The notes under the pieces: model-generated | Told to the model about the DNA's origin: nothing | What the model saw: only the letters and a program-made list of their open reading frames with translations | Database searches by the model: none | Made by a program: the position numbers and the translations under genes | Assembly: GCA_035940775.1 (NCBI GenBank) | Contig: DASZEN010000004.1 | Coordinates: 124,001-188,000, forward strand | DNA: 64,000 bases | Source of the DNA: DASQYE01 sp035940775 | Lineage (GTDB): Bacteria > Acidobacteriota > Blastocatellia > Pyrinomonadales > Pyrinomonadaceae | Direction: 5' to 3' | Shown here: piece after piece, positions 16,861 to 24,617 of the stretch | How positions within the stretch are numbered: the stretch's first letter is position 1 | How the letters are laid out: every line of letters starts with the position of its first letter

Positions 16861-18714
16861 TCAGAACCTGAAGATAGTGTCGAACTGCAAGCGCGTCGTC
16901 GCGCCGTTCAGGGAGCCTGCGGGGGTGGCGCCGAAGACGCCGAGCAGCCCGTTCGGACGCTGGCCTATGAAGGCGGTCAGCGTGACGCCCACATGCGGGT
17001 CGGCCGTGTAGCCGAAGATTAGACGGTGCGAACGCACGTCAGACGGTTGAAACAGGTCTGAGTAATTAAAGCCCGTGAGCACGGCGTCCTTTTCGATGCG
17101 GATCAGGGTGTAGCCGAGCAGCAGATCGCCGCGCTCTCTGGCCCTGCCCACTTGAATCTCTGCCCAGTAGCCGTTGTTCTCATTGTTATTAAGAAACACG
17201 GTCGAGCCGCCCGGCCCGGCCGCAGAGACATCATGCACCTGCGTGTTATGGACGAAGTTGAGGATTATTGAGACGGGCCAGCGCTTGCTGCGCGTCAGGT
17301 CGAGCCGACCGATCAGGTCAATGAGATTAAAGCCGGAGGCGAGCCGCCCATCGCGATTGACGGCATTGGTATTGGCAACCGAGACGCCCAGATTGGCGTT
17401 GCCTGCCACGAGCATGTCGCGCGCAATAGAGACCTGCGTGGTGATGGTCTGCGCCGGGCTGGTCGCGGTCGCCGGGATCGTAAACGTGACGGGCAGTTGC
17501 AGTTGAGCGCCGAAGACCTGAACGGGCGAGATGAACTGTGTGCCGGAATAGAAGAGATCGGCGATGGCGAGCGTCAGCCCGACCGTGGGCGTCGGCTCGA
17601 AACGGGCGCGCAGTTGTCCTCCGTAGAGCGCGAGGTCGCGGCCCGCACGACCAGACTCGTCTACGTTGACCGTGCCATTTGCATTGCGGACGAAAGCGGA
17701 GCTGCGTTCGAGGAAAGGAAGCTGCCACGCGACGAACGTTAGATTCTTCAAACTGGAATGCTTGAATCCACGCGAGTAGATTTCGGCAACTCCCTCCGGG
17801 TCGAGGTCGTTGTCAATCGTCATCTCGGTACGCAGCCACGGCACATCGAACTTACCGGCCTGTATGCGTAGGCCCGGCACGCGACGCGGCGTCCAGCCGA
17901 TGTAAGCATTATCGAGCCCGAACGGCTTACGATTGTAAAAGTCCGTCACGGTTTGATTGGCTGAGATCGTATCGGCGAAGCTCCCCGTGGCGAGTCGCAG
18001 TCCCCAGTCGAACTCTTTACCAATCTGCCCGCGAATGTTAAGGCGCGCGCGAATGCGAAAACGCTGGCGCGTCGAGAGAGGGTTTCCGAGAATGGCCGGA
18101 TTATCGGCGTTCGCCAGCGCGTTCAATTGCCCGTAAAAAGATTCGTAGCGGAAACGCAGGTCGCCGCTGAAGGTGATCGAGCCGAGTTGACGCGCTAAGG
18201 ATTCGCTCGTCTTCTTCAACTGTTCCTCGACGCGCCCCAGCCGAGCGTCAGCCGTCTCGCCGCCGCCCGGCGACGGCGCGGCAGGATTTTGCGGGCCGTT
18301 TGTTTCGGGCACGCGCGCCGTCGAATCGCTCAGCGCGATGTCGCCGGTTCTGACGACGCCCGGCGACGGCGCGGCGGCTGAGGCGGCGCGCTGCTCCGTC
18401 TGCTCGACGCGCTGGCGCAGGCTATCGATCATGCTCGTCTGCTCGTCGATGACGGCGCGCATGCGCTCAAGCTCCGCCTGCTGCTCACGTAACCGGCGGC
18501 GTACCTCGTCCATCTCCGAAGGCGAGGCGGCCTCTGTTTCTACACCGCTCGACGCTGCTCCGGCGGCGGCTGCGGAGGAGGAGGGAGAATCGGTCGCGGC
18601 GGCGGCCGCAGCGACAGCCTGCGCCGTGGGCTTCTGCTGGGCAGAGGCGTTGAAGGCCGGAAAGGCACAAAGAGCGCACACCAGCAGCGCGCTTGATGTT
18701 ATTGTGAGATGCAT
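16861..18714 (-). CDS. Putative outer-membrane porin with N-terminal coiled coil
   Basis: 617 residues from the ATG at 18714, which begins a clear signal peptide (MHLTITSSALLVCALCAFPA, cleaved near ASAQ). Upstream in-frame ATGs would put this signal internally. An Ala/Ser-rich spacer is followed by a coiled coil (about 65-115; VRRRLREQQAELERMRAVI), often used to bind peptidoglycan or form trimers. The rest has a beta-barrel pattern of alternating aromatic and polar residues, with FDWGLRLATGSFADT and IGWTPRRVPGLRIQAGKFDV as in putative porins. It ends in Phe (FDTIFRF), the usual outer-membrane insertion signal. Solute is unknown. Confidence 0.82.
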   Translation of the reverse strand: MHLTITSSALLVCALCAFPAFNASAQQKPTAQAVAAAAAATDSPSSSAAAAGAASSGVETEAASPSEMDEVRRRLREQQAELERMRAVIDEQTSMIDSLRQRVEQTEQRAASAAAPSPGVVRTGDIALSDSTARVPETNGPQNPAAPSPGGGETADARLGRVEEQLKKTSESLARQLGSITFSGDLRFRYESFYGQLNALANADNPAILGNPLSTRQRFRIRARLNIRGQIGKEFDWGLRLATGSFADTISANQTVTDFYNRKPFGLDNAYIGWTPRRVPGLRIQAGKFDVPWLRTEMTIDNDLDPEGVAEIYSRGFKHSSLKNLTFVAWQLPFLERSSAFVRNANGTVNVDESGRAGRDLALYGGQLRARFEPTPTVGLTLAIADLFYSGTQFISPVQVFGAQLQLPVTFTIPATATSPAQTITTQVSIARDMLVAGNANLGVSVANTNAVNRDGRLASGFNLIDLIGRLDLTRSKRWPVSIILNFVHNTQVHDVSAAGPGGSTVFLNNNENNGYWAEIQVGRARERGDLLLGYTLIRIEKDAVLTGFNYSDLFQPSDVRSHRLIFGYTADPHVGVTLTAFIGQRPNGLLGVFGATPAGSLNGATTRLQFDTIFRF

Positions 18715-19207
18715 AATTGGGAAAACCCCTCTCGCCGAAAGAATTTTTCTGAATCTACTGAAGAAACCGCTCACGCGAGCATGACCTCCGGACTCGGCCC
18801 GACCGCTCGCGAGCGCGAGAGAGCCAATCGCGCGTCCATGCGCGGGGGCTGCCCTCGCCCTGGAATGCAAGCTGAAGATAATATGAAGCTGACGTTACGA
18901 CAGGGTTAACGAAAAGCAGTTTTTTCGACCCTCACGCGGCGAAATTCGCTTAAGGCGACGACTCCCCTTTGAAACTCGCGCTTCCAGCGATATGAGGCGC
19001 GCTCTTTCCTGCTTCACCTGTGCGGCATCGATTCCTTCGCGCGCGGGCTTTGCTCATCCGTCCGGCAGTTGTCAGCTTTTGCCAACTGCTGCTAGGATCA
19101 AGGGGCGTTTCCCTGTAGAATTGTTGCGTCCATCTCTCTGGCGCGATTGTTAGTTTCCATTTCGGGGCTTCGAGTGCGAGCCCCGCCCGGCTCTGCCGAA
19201 AATCGTC
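18715..19207. other. Divergent intergenic region, porin / adenylate cyclase
   Basis: 493 bases between two genes transcribed away from each other. It contains a likely promoter for the cyclase at 19069-19098 and a 7-bp inverted repeat, GCAGTTG (19065-19071) / CAACTGC (19083-19089), lying over the promoter spacer that could be an operator. I see no gene or RNA in the rest. Confidence 0.5.
19069..19098 (+). promoter_or_regulatory. Possible promoter of the FHA-GAF cyclase gene
   Basis: TTGTCA (19069-19074) and TAGGAT (19093-19098) are 18 bases apart, about 110 bases before the start at 19208. GCAGTTG and CAACTGC form an inverted repeat across the -35 and spacer. Confidence 0.4.
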
Positions 19208-20869
19208 ATGGCTTTCCTTAGAATTACTGATGCGAGCGGTCGCGAGTGGCAATACAATCTATCGCCGCAAGCCCCCTGCACCATAGGCCGCGCGCCCGAT
19301 AATTGCGTCGTCCTGGACGACCCGCGCGCCTCGCGCCATCACGCGCACGTCAAGGCCGAGGACGGCGTCTTCACCATCGTCGATGGCGTCTTCGAGGGCG
19401 GGCAGTTGCGCCGCAGCGCCAACAAGGTATTCGTCAACGGCGAACAGCGCTACGAGCATGCGCTCTTGAACGGCGACCGCGTCACCATCGGCGCGAGCAC
19501 CCTGCGCTTCGAGCAGAAGGTGGAAGAGCGCACCACCGACATGCGCTATGACGACAAGCCGCTCGGCCATACGCAGCTACTGATCTCTGCCAATGATGTG
19601 ATGTCTACGGTCTTGCGCTCCAAATCAACGGCCCCGTCCCGCGATAAGGAGATAGAGGCCCTACAGCGCAAGGCGGACATCCTCGCCGCGATGTACGAGA
19701 TGAGCAAGACGCTCGGCTCCGTCTTCGATCTCAACGCCATCTTCGCCAAGGCCACGGACATCATCTTTCGCTCGACACCGGCCGACCGCGTCGTGGCGCT
19801 GCTGGCCGAAGGCACTGTCAACGGCGACGGAGAGGACGTACATCTGATCCCGATAGCGACGCGCGCGCGCGACGAAAAGCTCGAAGCTCATGCCAAAAAG
19901 CTGACCGTCGGACGAACCATCACGCGCAAGGTGATGAAAGACCGCGTCGCGCTGCTCTCACAGGACGCCGCGGCCGAGGAACAGTTCGCGGGCGTCGAAT
20001 CCATCGTCTCGCAGGGCGTGCGCTCGACCATCTGCGCGCCTCTGGTGGCGGAATCGGGCGTTCACGGCGCGCTCTACGCAGACCGCCTCGACCCGTTCGC
20101 CGCCTTCAAGCCGGATGATCTGGAATTGATTACGGCGGTCGCCGCGCAGACTGCCGTCGCGGTCGAAAATGCGCGCGCTCACGAACGGCTCGCGCGCGAA
20201 GAAGTGGCGCGCGCCAATTATAGCCGCTTTCTGCCCGAATACGTCGTCAAACAGATGCTCGAAAACCCCGAGTCCTTCAAGCTCGGCGGCGCAAACCAGA
20301 CCATCACGGTGCTCTTCGCAGACATACGCGGCTTCACGCGCCTCTCCGAACACGCCAAGCCGGAAAAGGTCGTGCAGCTCCTCAATAAATATTTTTCGGC
20401 GATGACCGACATCATCTTCGCGCACGGCGGGACGCTCGACAAATACCTCGGTGACGGGCTGATGGCGCTGTTCGGTGCGCCGACCGCGACGCCCGACGAT
20501 GCGAAGAACGCGCTGAACGCGGCGGTCGCCATGCAGCGTCGCATCATAGGCATCAACGAAGAGTTGCGCGCCGAAGGGTTTCAGGAGATAGGCGTCGGCA
20601 TCGGCCTGCACACGGGGGAAGCGACCGTCGGCTACATCGGCTCGGAGCGGCGCTCGGAATACACCGCCATCGGCGATACGGTCAACACGGCTTCGCGTCT
20701 CGAATCAAATTCCAGGGCGGGGCAGATTCTGCTGAGCGCCGAGGCCGCCAAGGCTGCTGGCAATCGGTATCCACTGACGCCGCGCGAGCCCATCGCGGTC
20801 AAGAACCGCGCTCAACCCGTGCCGCTCTTCGAGGTCGAGTGGCAGCAGGCCGCAGCACAAGAGTACTAG
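19208..20869 (+). CDS. FHA-GAF adenylate cyclase (class III)
   Basis: 553 residues. Domains in order: FHA (about 20-95; CTIGRAPDNCVVLDD, ASRHHAHV), which reads phosphothreonine; a GAF sensor (about 150-310); and a class III nucleotidyl cyclase (about 355-540). The cyclase keeps both metal Asp residues (LFADIRGFTRLS and LGDGLMALFGAP), the adenine-selecting Lys in GTLDKYLGDG with its partner Asp in AIGDTVNTASRLES, and the Asn and Arg of the transition-state site in that same segment. It should therefore be an active adenylate cyclase, making cAMP in response to a GAF ligand and a Thr-kinase signal. A Ser/Thr kinase is encoded at 40712-43447. Confidence 0.92.
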   Translation: MAFLRITDASGREWQYNLSPQAPCTIGRAPDNCVVLDDPRASRHHAHVKAEDGVFTIVDGVFEGGQLRRSANKVFVNGEQRYEHALLNGDRVTIGASTLRFEQKVEERTTDMRYDDKPLGHTQLLISANDVMSTVLRSKSTAPSRDKEIEALQRKADILAAMYEMSKTLGSVFDLNAIFAKATDIIFRSTPADRVVALLAEGTVNGDGEDVHLIPIATRARDEKLEAHAKKLTVGRTITRKVMKDRVALLSQDAAAEEQFAGVESIVSQGVRSTICAPLVAESGVHGALYADRLDPFAAFKPDDLELITAVAAQTAVAVENARAHERLAREEVARANYSRFLPEYVVKQMLENPESFKLGGANQTITVLFADIRGFTRLSEHAKPEKVVQLLNKYFSAMTDIIFAHGGTLDKYLGDGLMALFGAPTATPDDAKNALNAAVAMQRRIIGINEELRAEGFQEIGVGIGLHTGEATVGYIGSERRSEYTAIGDTVNTASRLESNSRAGQILLSAEAAKAAGNRYPLTPREPIAVKNRAQPVPLFEVEWQQAAAQEY

Positions 20870-20871
20870 AG

Positions 20872-20948
20872 AAAAGGGATGAAGGATGAGGGATGAGGGA
20901 TGATAAAAGGAATTTGTTCATCCCTCATCGCTGCCGCCTTCATCCCTT
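20872..20948. repeat. Intergenic inverted repeat, GGATGAG family, member 2
   Basis: The left arm from 20876 reads AGGGATGAAGG then ATGAGGGATGA, with GGATGAG repeated at 7-base intervals. The right arm (to 20948) is its reverse complement except for an inserted CGGCAGCG. The 18-base word GGCGGCAGCGATGAGGGA (reverse strand, 20921-20938) is identical to 16673-16690. The element fills the whole gap between the cyclase stop (20869) and the mreB start (20957). Confidence 0.75.
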
Positions 20949-20956
20949 GAATTTTT

Positions 20957-22069
20957 ATGTCGCCACGTTCGTTCATGAGTAGAACCCGCACGCTCGTAGG
21001 CTGGGGCGCGCTTCGCAATCTCGTCTCCGATTCGATGGCGATAGACATGGGGTCTGCGAGCACGATCATCAGCGTCCGTGGGCGCGGCGTGGTCGTTGAC
21101 GAGCCGTCCGTGGTCGCCGTCAACAAGTTGACGGGCCAGGTGGTCGCCGTCGGTAGCCAGGCGCAGCAGATGCAGGGACGCGAAGCGCGTGACATAGCCG
21201 TGATCGCGCCCCTGGTTGACGGCGTCGTCGCAGACTTCGAGCGAACCCGAGTGATGCTCGACCGTTTCGTTAGAGAAGCCAGAAGCGGCATCTCTCATTT
21301 CAGCCGCCGCGCCTGTATGAGTGTCCTCTCGGGCGTCACGCAGGTCGAGCAGCGCGCGCTGCTCTCGGCGGCCGAGAACGCCCACATCGGCCGCGTCTAC
21401 ATGGTGGAAGAGGGACTGGCGGCGGCCATCGGCGCGGGCGTCGCCGTCGATGACCGCAACGCCTCGGCTGTGGTTGACATCGGCGGCGCGACCACAAACG
21501 TCGCCGTCGTCGCGCACGGAACAATCGTTCACGCGCGCGCCGAGCGAAGCGGCAGCTCCGACATCGACGCGGCGATCATAGATCGTCTGCGCCGCCATCG
21601 CGGATTGACCATCGGTGTGCCGACCGCCGAGCGTCTGAAGATAGAGCTTGGCTCGGCCGTCGAGCCCGCCAAGCCCGAACGAAAGTTGACCGTCAAGGGG
21701 CGCGACGTGCAGATGGGCAGCCCCGGTGCGATAGACGTGACGGCGGGCGAGGTCTATGCCGTCGCGCTGCCCGTCATACGCAGGATCGCCGAAGAGGTGC
21801 GCCTCACCCTGGCCGCGCTTCAGCCCGAAGTGGCCGCAGACATCTTTGACCGCGGAATCATCCTGACGGGCGGCGGCGCATTGCTCGCGGGCCTGCAACA
21901 GTACCTGCACGGCGAAACCGGACTCGTCGTGCGTATGGCGGACGAGCCGCGCTTCGCCATCGTGCGCGGCCTCGCGCAGCTTTTCGATGAGCCGCTGCTG
22001 CTGCGCCGCGTCGCGCGCAACGAGCCGCACCCGCTCCTGGACGGAGAAACCAGCGCCTTTGAGAGCTAG
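20957..22069 (+). CDS. mreB: MreB-family actin-like rod-shape protein
   Basis: 370 residues. MreB polymerises under the inner membrane and directs the lateral cell-wall synthesis machinery. The actin-fold motifs are MreB-like: phosphate 1 AIDMGSASTIISVRGRG, the VVVDEPSVVAVNKLTGQVV strand, phosphate 2 VVDIGGATTNVAVVAHG, and the adenosine motif GIILTGGGALLAG. About 25 extra N-terminal residues precede the core, including a possible membrane-binding helix. An in-frame ATG at 20975 is an alternative start; neither has a Shine-Dalgarno sequence. The mreC and mreD genes that usually follow are not here: a site-2 protease gene follows instead. Confidence 0.88.
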   Translation: MSPRSFMSRTRTLVGWGALRNLVSDSMAIDMGSASTIISVRGRGVVVDEPSVVAVNKLTGQVVAVGSQAQQMQGREARDIAVIAPLVDGVVADFERTRVMLDRFVREARSGISHFSRRACMSVLSGVTQVEQRALLSAAENAHIGRVYMVEEGLAAAIGAGVAVDDRNASAVVDIGGATTNVAVVAHGTIVHARAERSGSSDIDAAIIDRLRRHRGLTIGVPTAERLKIELGSAVEPAKPERKLTVKGRDVQMGSPGAIDVTAGEVYAVALPVIRRIAEEVRLTLAALQPEVAADIFDRGIILTGGGALLAGLQQYLHGETGLVVRMADEPRFAIVRGLAQLFDEPLLLRRVARNEPHPLLDGETSAFES

Positions 22070-22078
22070 AAAGGAAAC

Positions 22079-22153
22079 GATGGATGTGTCGCGATCAAGG
22101 ATGAATGAAAGGAAGGCCGCCTTCAGTTCATCCGCCATCGCTACGCATTCATC
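22079..22153. repeat. Intergenic imperfect inverted repeat, GGATGAA-like, member 3
   Basis: Two arms of about 37 bases (left from GATGGATGTG at 22079; right ending CGCATTCATC at 22153) pair with several mismatches around a central GGCC. The right arm read in reverse contains AGCGATGGCGGATGAA, 14 of 16 bases matching the AGCGATGAGGGATGAA of members 1 and 2. It fills the gap between mreB (stop 22069) and the next gene (start 22163). Confidence 0.55.
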
Positions 22154-22162
22154 ATTCAGGCC

Positions 22163-23314
22163 GTGAGCATTCTCAGCTTCTTACATAAGCGGATTACGGT
22201 GGCGCGCGTGTACGGGATACCGGTGCGCATAGACTATCGCTGGTTTCCGGTTTTCGCCCTCTGCCTGTGGCTGATCGCCTATAACTTGCAGCACGGCTCG
22301 ATGCGTCTGCCGCTTGAGCGCGGGCCGGGGACGCTGCCGCCCGTCGATGGTCTGACGGCCTGGATTTTCAGCGCCATCACAACGCTCGCACTCTTTCTCT
22401 CGGTCTTCGGCCACGAGCTTTCACATGCCCTGATGGGACGCGCCGAGGGCATCGAGATTGAAGAGATAGTGCTTCACCCGTTCGGCGGGCTCGCGCGCCT
22501 CAGAAGAGAGCCCGACAGCCCGCGCGCCGAGTTTCGCATCGCGATTGCCGGGCCCGCGGCCAGCTTTCTCTTCTCGGTGCTCGCGCTCGGCGCCATGTAC
22601 GTGGCCGCCGAAAGCAATCTGATGACGGCCGCGCTCGTCTTCTTTATCGTCGGGGCGGGCAATCTGCTGCTCGCCGTCTTCAATCTCTTTCCGGGCTATC
22701 CGCTCGACGGCGGGCGCGTGCTGCGCGCCATCATGTGGCACAGCAGCGGCAACATCCGGGATGCCACGCGCATCGCCGGATTCTGCGGAATGGTGATCGC
22801 GGGCGTCCTCATAGTCTTCGGCGTCTTCATGATGACGCGGTTCGCGCTCCTTATGGGGTTGTGGTCAGTGCTCGTCGGTTTCTTCCTGCTTGATGCTGCG
22901 GCGAAGGTGGTCAGGCAGGCGAGCGGGACGCGCGCGGCGACGACGACCGTCAGCGAAGAGATGGGCGCGCCCGTGGCGATAGAGCCCGATCTCCTTATCA
23001 GCCACTTCATCGAAAGCATTCTCCCCATGTACCCGCAGACCAGTTTCCCGGTCGCCCACCAGCGGCGTCTGCACGGCATCCTGACGCTCGAAGATTTGAA
23101 AGCATTGCCACGCGAGCGCTGGAGAATGGTGCGCGCGCGCGACGTAATGCGGCCCGTTGGCCCACAACTCTTCGTAGAGCCATCAATGAGCATCGCCCGC
23201 GCCTACGAGCTGATGCAGAAGAACGGGACGGGCTCGCTCGCCGTCGTTGACGGTTCCGGGGAACTCGTCGGTTTCCTCCAACGAAAAGCGCTGGCGAAGG
23301 GAAATGCGAAATGA
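22163..23314 (+). CDS. Site-2 protease (M50) with C-terminal CBS domains
   Basis: 383 residues from a GTG. These intramembrane zinc proteases cut membrane-anchored regulators. The zinc motif HExxH is in GHELSHALMGR and the third ligand in NLFPGYPLDGGRVLRAI, each within a hydrophobic region; about five or six membrane segments are visible. After about residue 245 a CBS-like pair follows (HGILTLEDLKAL, ARDVMRPVG, SLAVVDGSGELVGFL), which may bind an adenine nucleotide. There is no PDZ domain. No clear Shine-Dalgarno sequence precedes the start; an inverted repeat ends 10 bases upstream. It follows mreB on the same strand. Confidence 0.9.
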   Translation: MSILSFLHKRITVARVYGIPVRIDYRWFPVFALCLWLIAYNLQHGSMRLPLERGPGTLPPVDGLTAWIFSAITTLALFLSVFGHELSHALMGRAEGIEIEEIVLHPFGGLARLRREPDSPRAEFRIAIAGPAASFLFSVLALGAMYVAAESNLMTAALVFFIVGAGNLLLAVFNLFPGYPLDGGRVLRAIMWHSSGNIRDATRIAGFCGMVIAGVLIVFGVFMMTRFALLMGLWSVLVGFFLLDAAAKVVRQASGTRAATTTVSEEMGAPVAIEPDLLISHFIESILPMYPQTSFPVAHQRRLHGILTLEDLKALPRERWRMVRARDVMRPVGPQLFVEPSMSIARAYELMQKNGTGSLAVVDGSGELVGFLQRKALAKGNAK

Positions 23315-23345
23315 GGGACGCTCTCGCGCGAACGGCTCGGCGCTT

Positions 23346-23471
23346 TTAATTCATCCCCCGCTCTTCTAATTCATCACGCGCGCGCGCGCCCATGTTCTGG
23401 GAGTTCATCGCGTCGGATTTCGCCTTCATCCCGGTCGGCTGGCCGTTGCCTTGCGCCGATTTTTGCCACAT
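23346..23471 (-). CDS. Possible 41-residue microprotein
   Basis: A short minus-strand frame in the 200-base gap between the site-2 protease and CDF genes. The predicted peptide begins MWQKSAQGNGQPTGMKAKSD and continues AMNSQNMGARARDELEERG. It is hydrophilic, rich in Lys, Gln, Asn and Met, with a possible amphipathic helix at the end, and does not look like the Arg/Ala-rich products of non-coding frames here. There is no strong ribosome site and the start could lie up to 22 codons further upstream. I do not recognise the family. Confidence 0.4.
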   Translation of the reverse strand: MWQKSAQGNGQPTGMKAKSDAMNSQNMGARARDELEERGMN

Positions 23472-23515
23472 AATCCATACGGAGATACAATTTTCGCGCG
23501 TGGGGGAGACTGTCA

Positions 23516-24463
23516 ATGTGGGCAGTGATTGGCGCACTGGTCGCCAATGGTCTGATTACGATTTTAAAAGGCATAGGGTTTGCTGTCACCGGCTCTGCCG
23601 GTATGGGGGCAGAGGCTTTACACTCTTTGGCCGATACGACCAATCAGGTATTCCTGCTGCTGGGCCTGCGCTTTTACAATCGCCCGGCGACCGAAAAGCA
23701 TCCGTTCGGTTACGGCATGGAGCGCTTCTTCTGGTCTTTCATCGCCGCCATCTTTATCTTCGGCGTCGGCGCCACCTACGCCGTCTACGAGGGCGTCGAG
23801 AAGCTGCGGCATCATGTGCAGCCGGAAAATCTCAAGTGGGCGTACATCATACTCGGCATCTCGTTTCTGCTCGAATCCGCGTCGATCGGCGTCGCCATCT
23901 GGCAGGAGGTCAAAGAGGCCCATCACGAGGGCATGAGTTTTATAGAGTACCTTCGTGAATCGAAAGACCCGACCGTTAAGACAGTGCTCTTTGAGGACTC
24001 TGCGGCACTGATCGGCATAGTCATCGCGGCAACCGGCATCTACCTGACCGAGCATCATACGGGGCCGGGCGGCGGCGCTTACTGGGACGGGGTGGCTTCG
24101 ATCAGTATTGGAATCGTGCTCGCGATTGTCGCCTTCGTGCTGGCGCGCATGTCGCGCGGGCTGCTCTTGGGAGAAGCGGCGACGCCTAAGTCGCTTGAGC
24201 GTATCCGCGAGGCGATTCTCAAACACCCGAACGTGGTTCAGGTCATAGAGCTTTTGACTATGCATCTCGCGCCGAAGCAGATTCTGATTAACGCGCACAT
24301 CAATCTGCGCGACCAGTTGGCGACAGACGATATAGAGCAGACCATCGGAGAGATAGAGGAACTGATTAAGCGCGCCGAGCCGAAAGTTCACATGATCTTT
24401 TTAGAGACGGCGCGCGAGAGCGAGACCGATACGCGGACGCCGATTCCGCAGCATATCGGATGA
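23516..24463 (+). CDS. Cation diffusion facilitator (CDF) transporter
   Basis: 315 residues. CDF proteins export divalent metals such as Zn, Mn or Fe in exchange for protons across the inner membrane. The metal site of helix 2 reads EALHSLADTTNQ (HxxxD) and that of helix 5 reads FEDSAALIGIVIA. The segment NRPATEKHPFGYGMERFFWS between helices 2 and 3 is characteristic of the branch that includes SLC30A9-like proteins. Six membrane helices are followed by a cytoplasmic domain (from about residue 215; ERIREAILKHPNVVQVIELL). GGGGGAG lies 8 bases before the ATG, unlike its upstream neighbours. Metal specificity cannot be read from the sequence. Confidence 0.9.
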   Translation: MWAVIGALVANGLITILKGIGFAVTGSAGMGAEALHSLADTTNQVFLLLGLRFYNRPATEKHPFGYGMERFFWSFIAAIFIFGVGATYAVYEGVEKLRHHVQPENLKWAYIILGISFLLESASIGVAIWQEVKEAHHEGMSFIEYLRESKDPTVKTVLFEDSAALIGIVIAATGIYLTEHHTGPGGGAYWDGVASISIGIVLAIVAFVLARMSRGLLLGEAATPKSLERIREAILKHPNVVQVIELLTMHLAPKQILINAHINLRDQLATDDIEQTIGEIEELIKRAEPKVHMIFLETARESETDTRTPIPQHIG

Positions 24464-24482
24464 CGCGGCGCGCGCGTGAGGC

Positions 24483-24606
24483 GATTCCGGATTTTAGGTT
24501 TTGGATTGGCGGTCTGTGGAATTTCAAATCCGTGACACGCAGGATTTGAAATCCCCGTCGAGAACAAAGCGATTCCGAAAATCAGTTTAACCTAAAATCC
24601 GGAATC
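24483..24606. repeat. Nested inverted repeat in front of cdaA
   Basis: GATTCCGGATTTTAGGTT (24483-24500) has its perfect reverse complement at 24589-24606. Inside it ATTTCAAATCC (24521-24531) and GGATTTGAAAT (24542-24552) form a second 11-bp stem around a 10-base loop. The element occupies nearly all of the gap between the CDF stop (24463) and the cdaA start (24618) and is AT-rich compared with the flanks. Confidence 0.8.
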
Positions 24607-24617
24607 TAAAATTCAAA

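Noticed and set aside
20918..22138. 406-codon minus-strand frame opposite mreB
   Set aside because: It lies in the shadow of a gene with clear actin-fold motifs, has low-complexity His/Asp/Arg content, no ribosome site and no recognisable domain. GC-rich codon use makes such frames common.
16658..24606. Inverted repeats as CRISPR or insertion-sequence ends
   Set aside because: There are no regularly spaced identical repeats with unique spacers, and no transposase or target duplications nearby.
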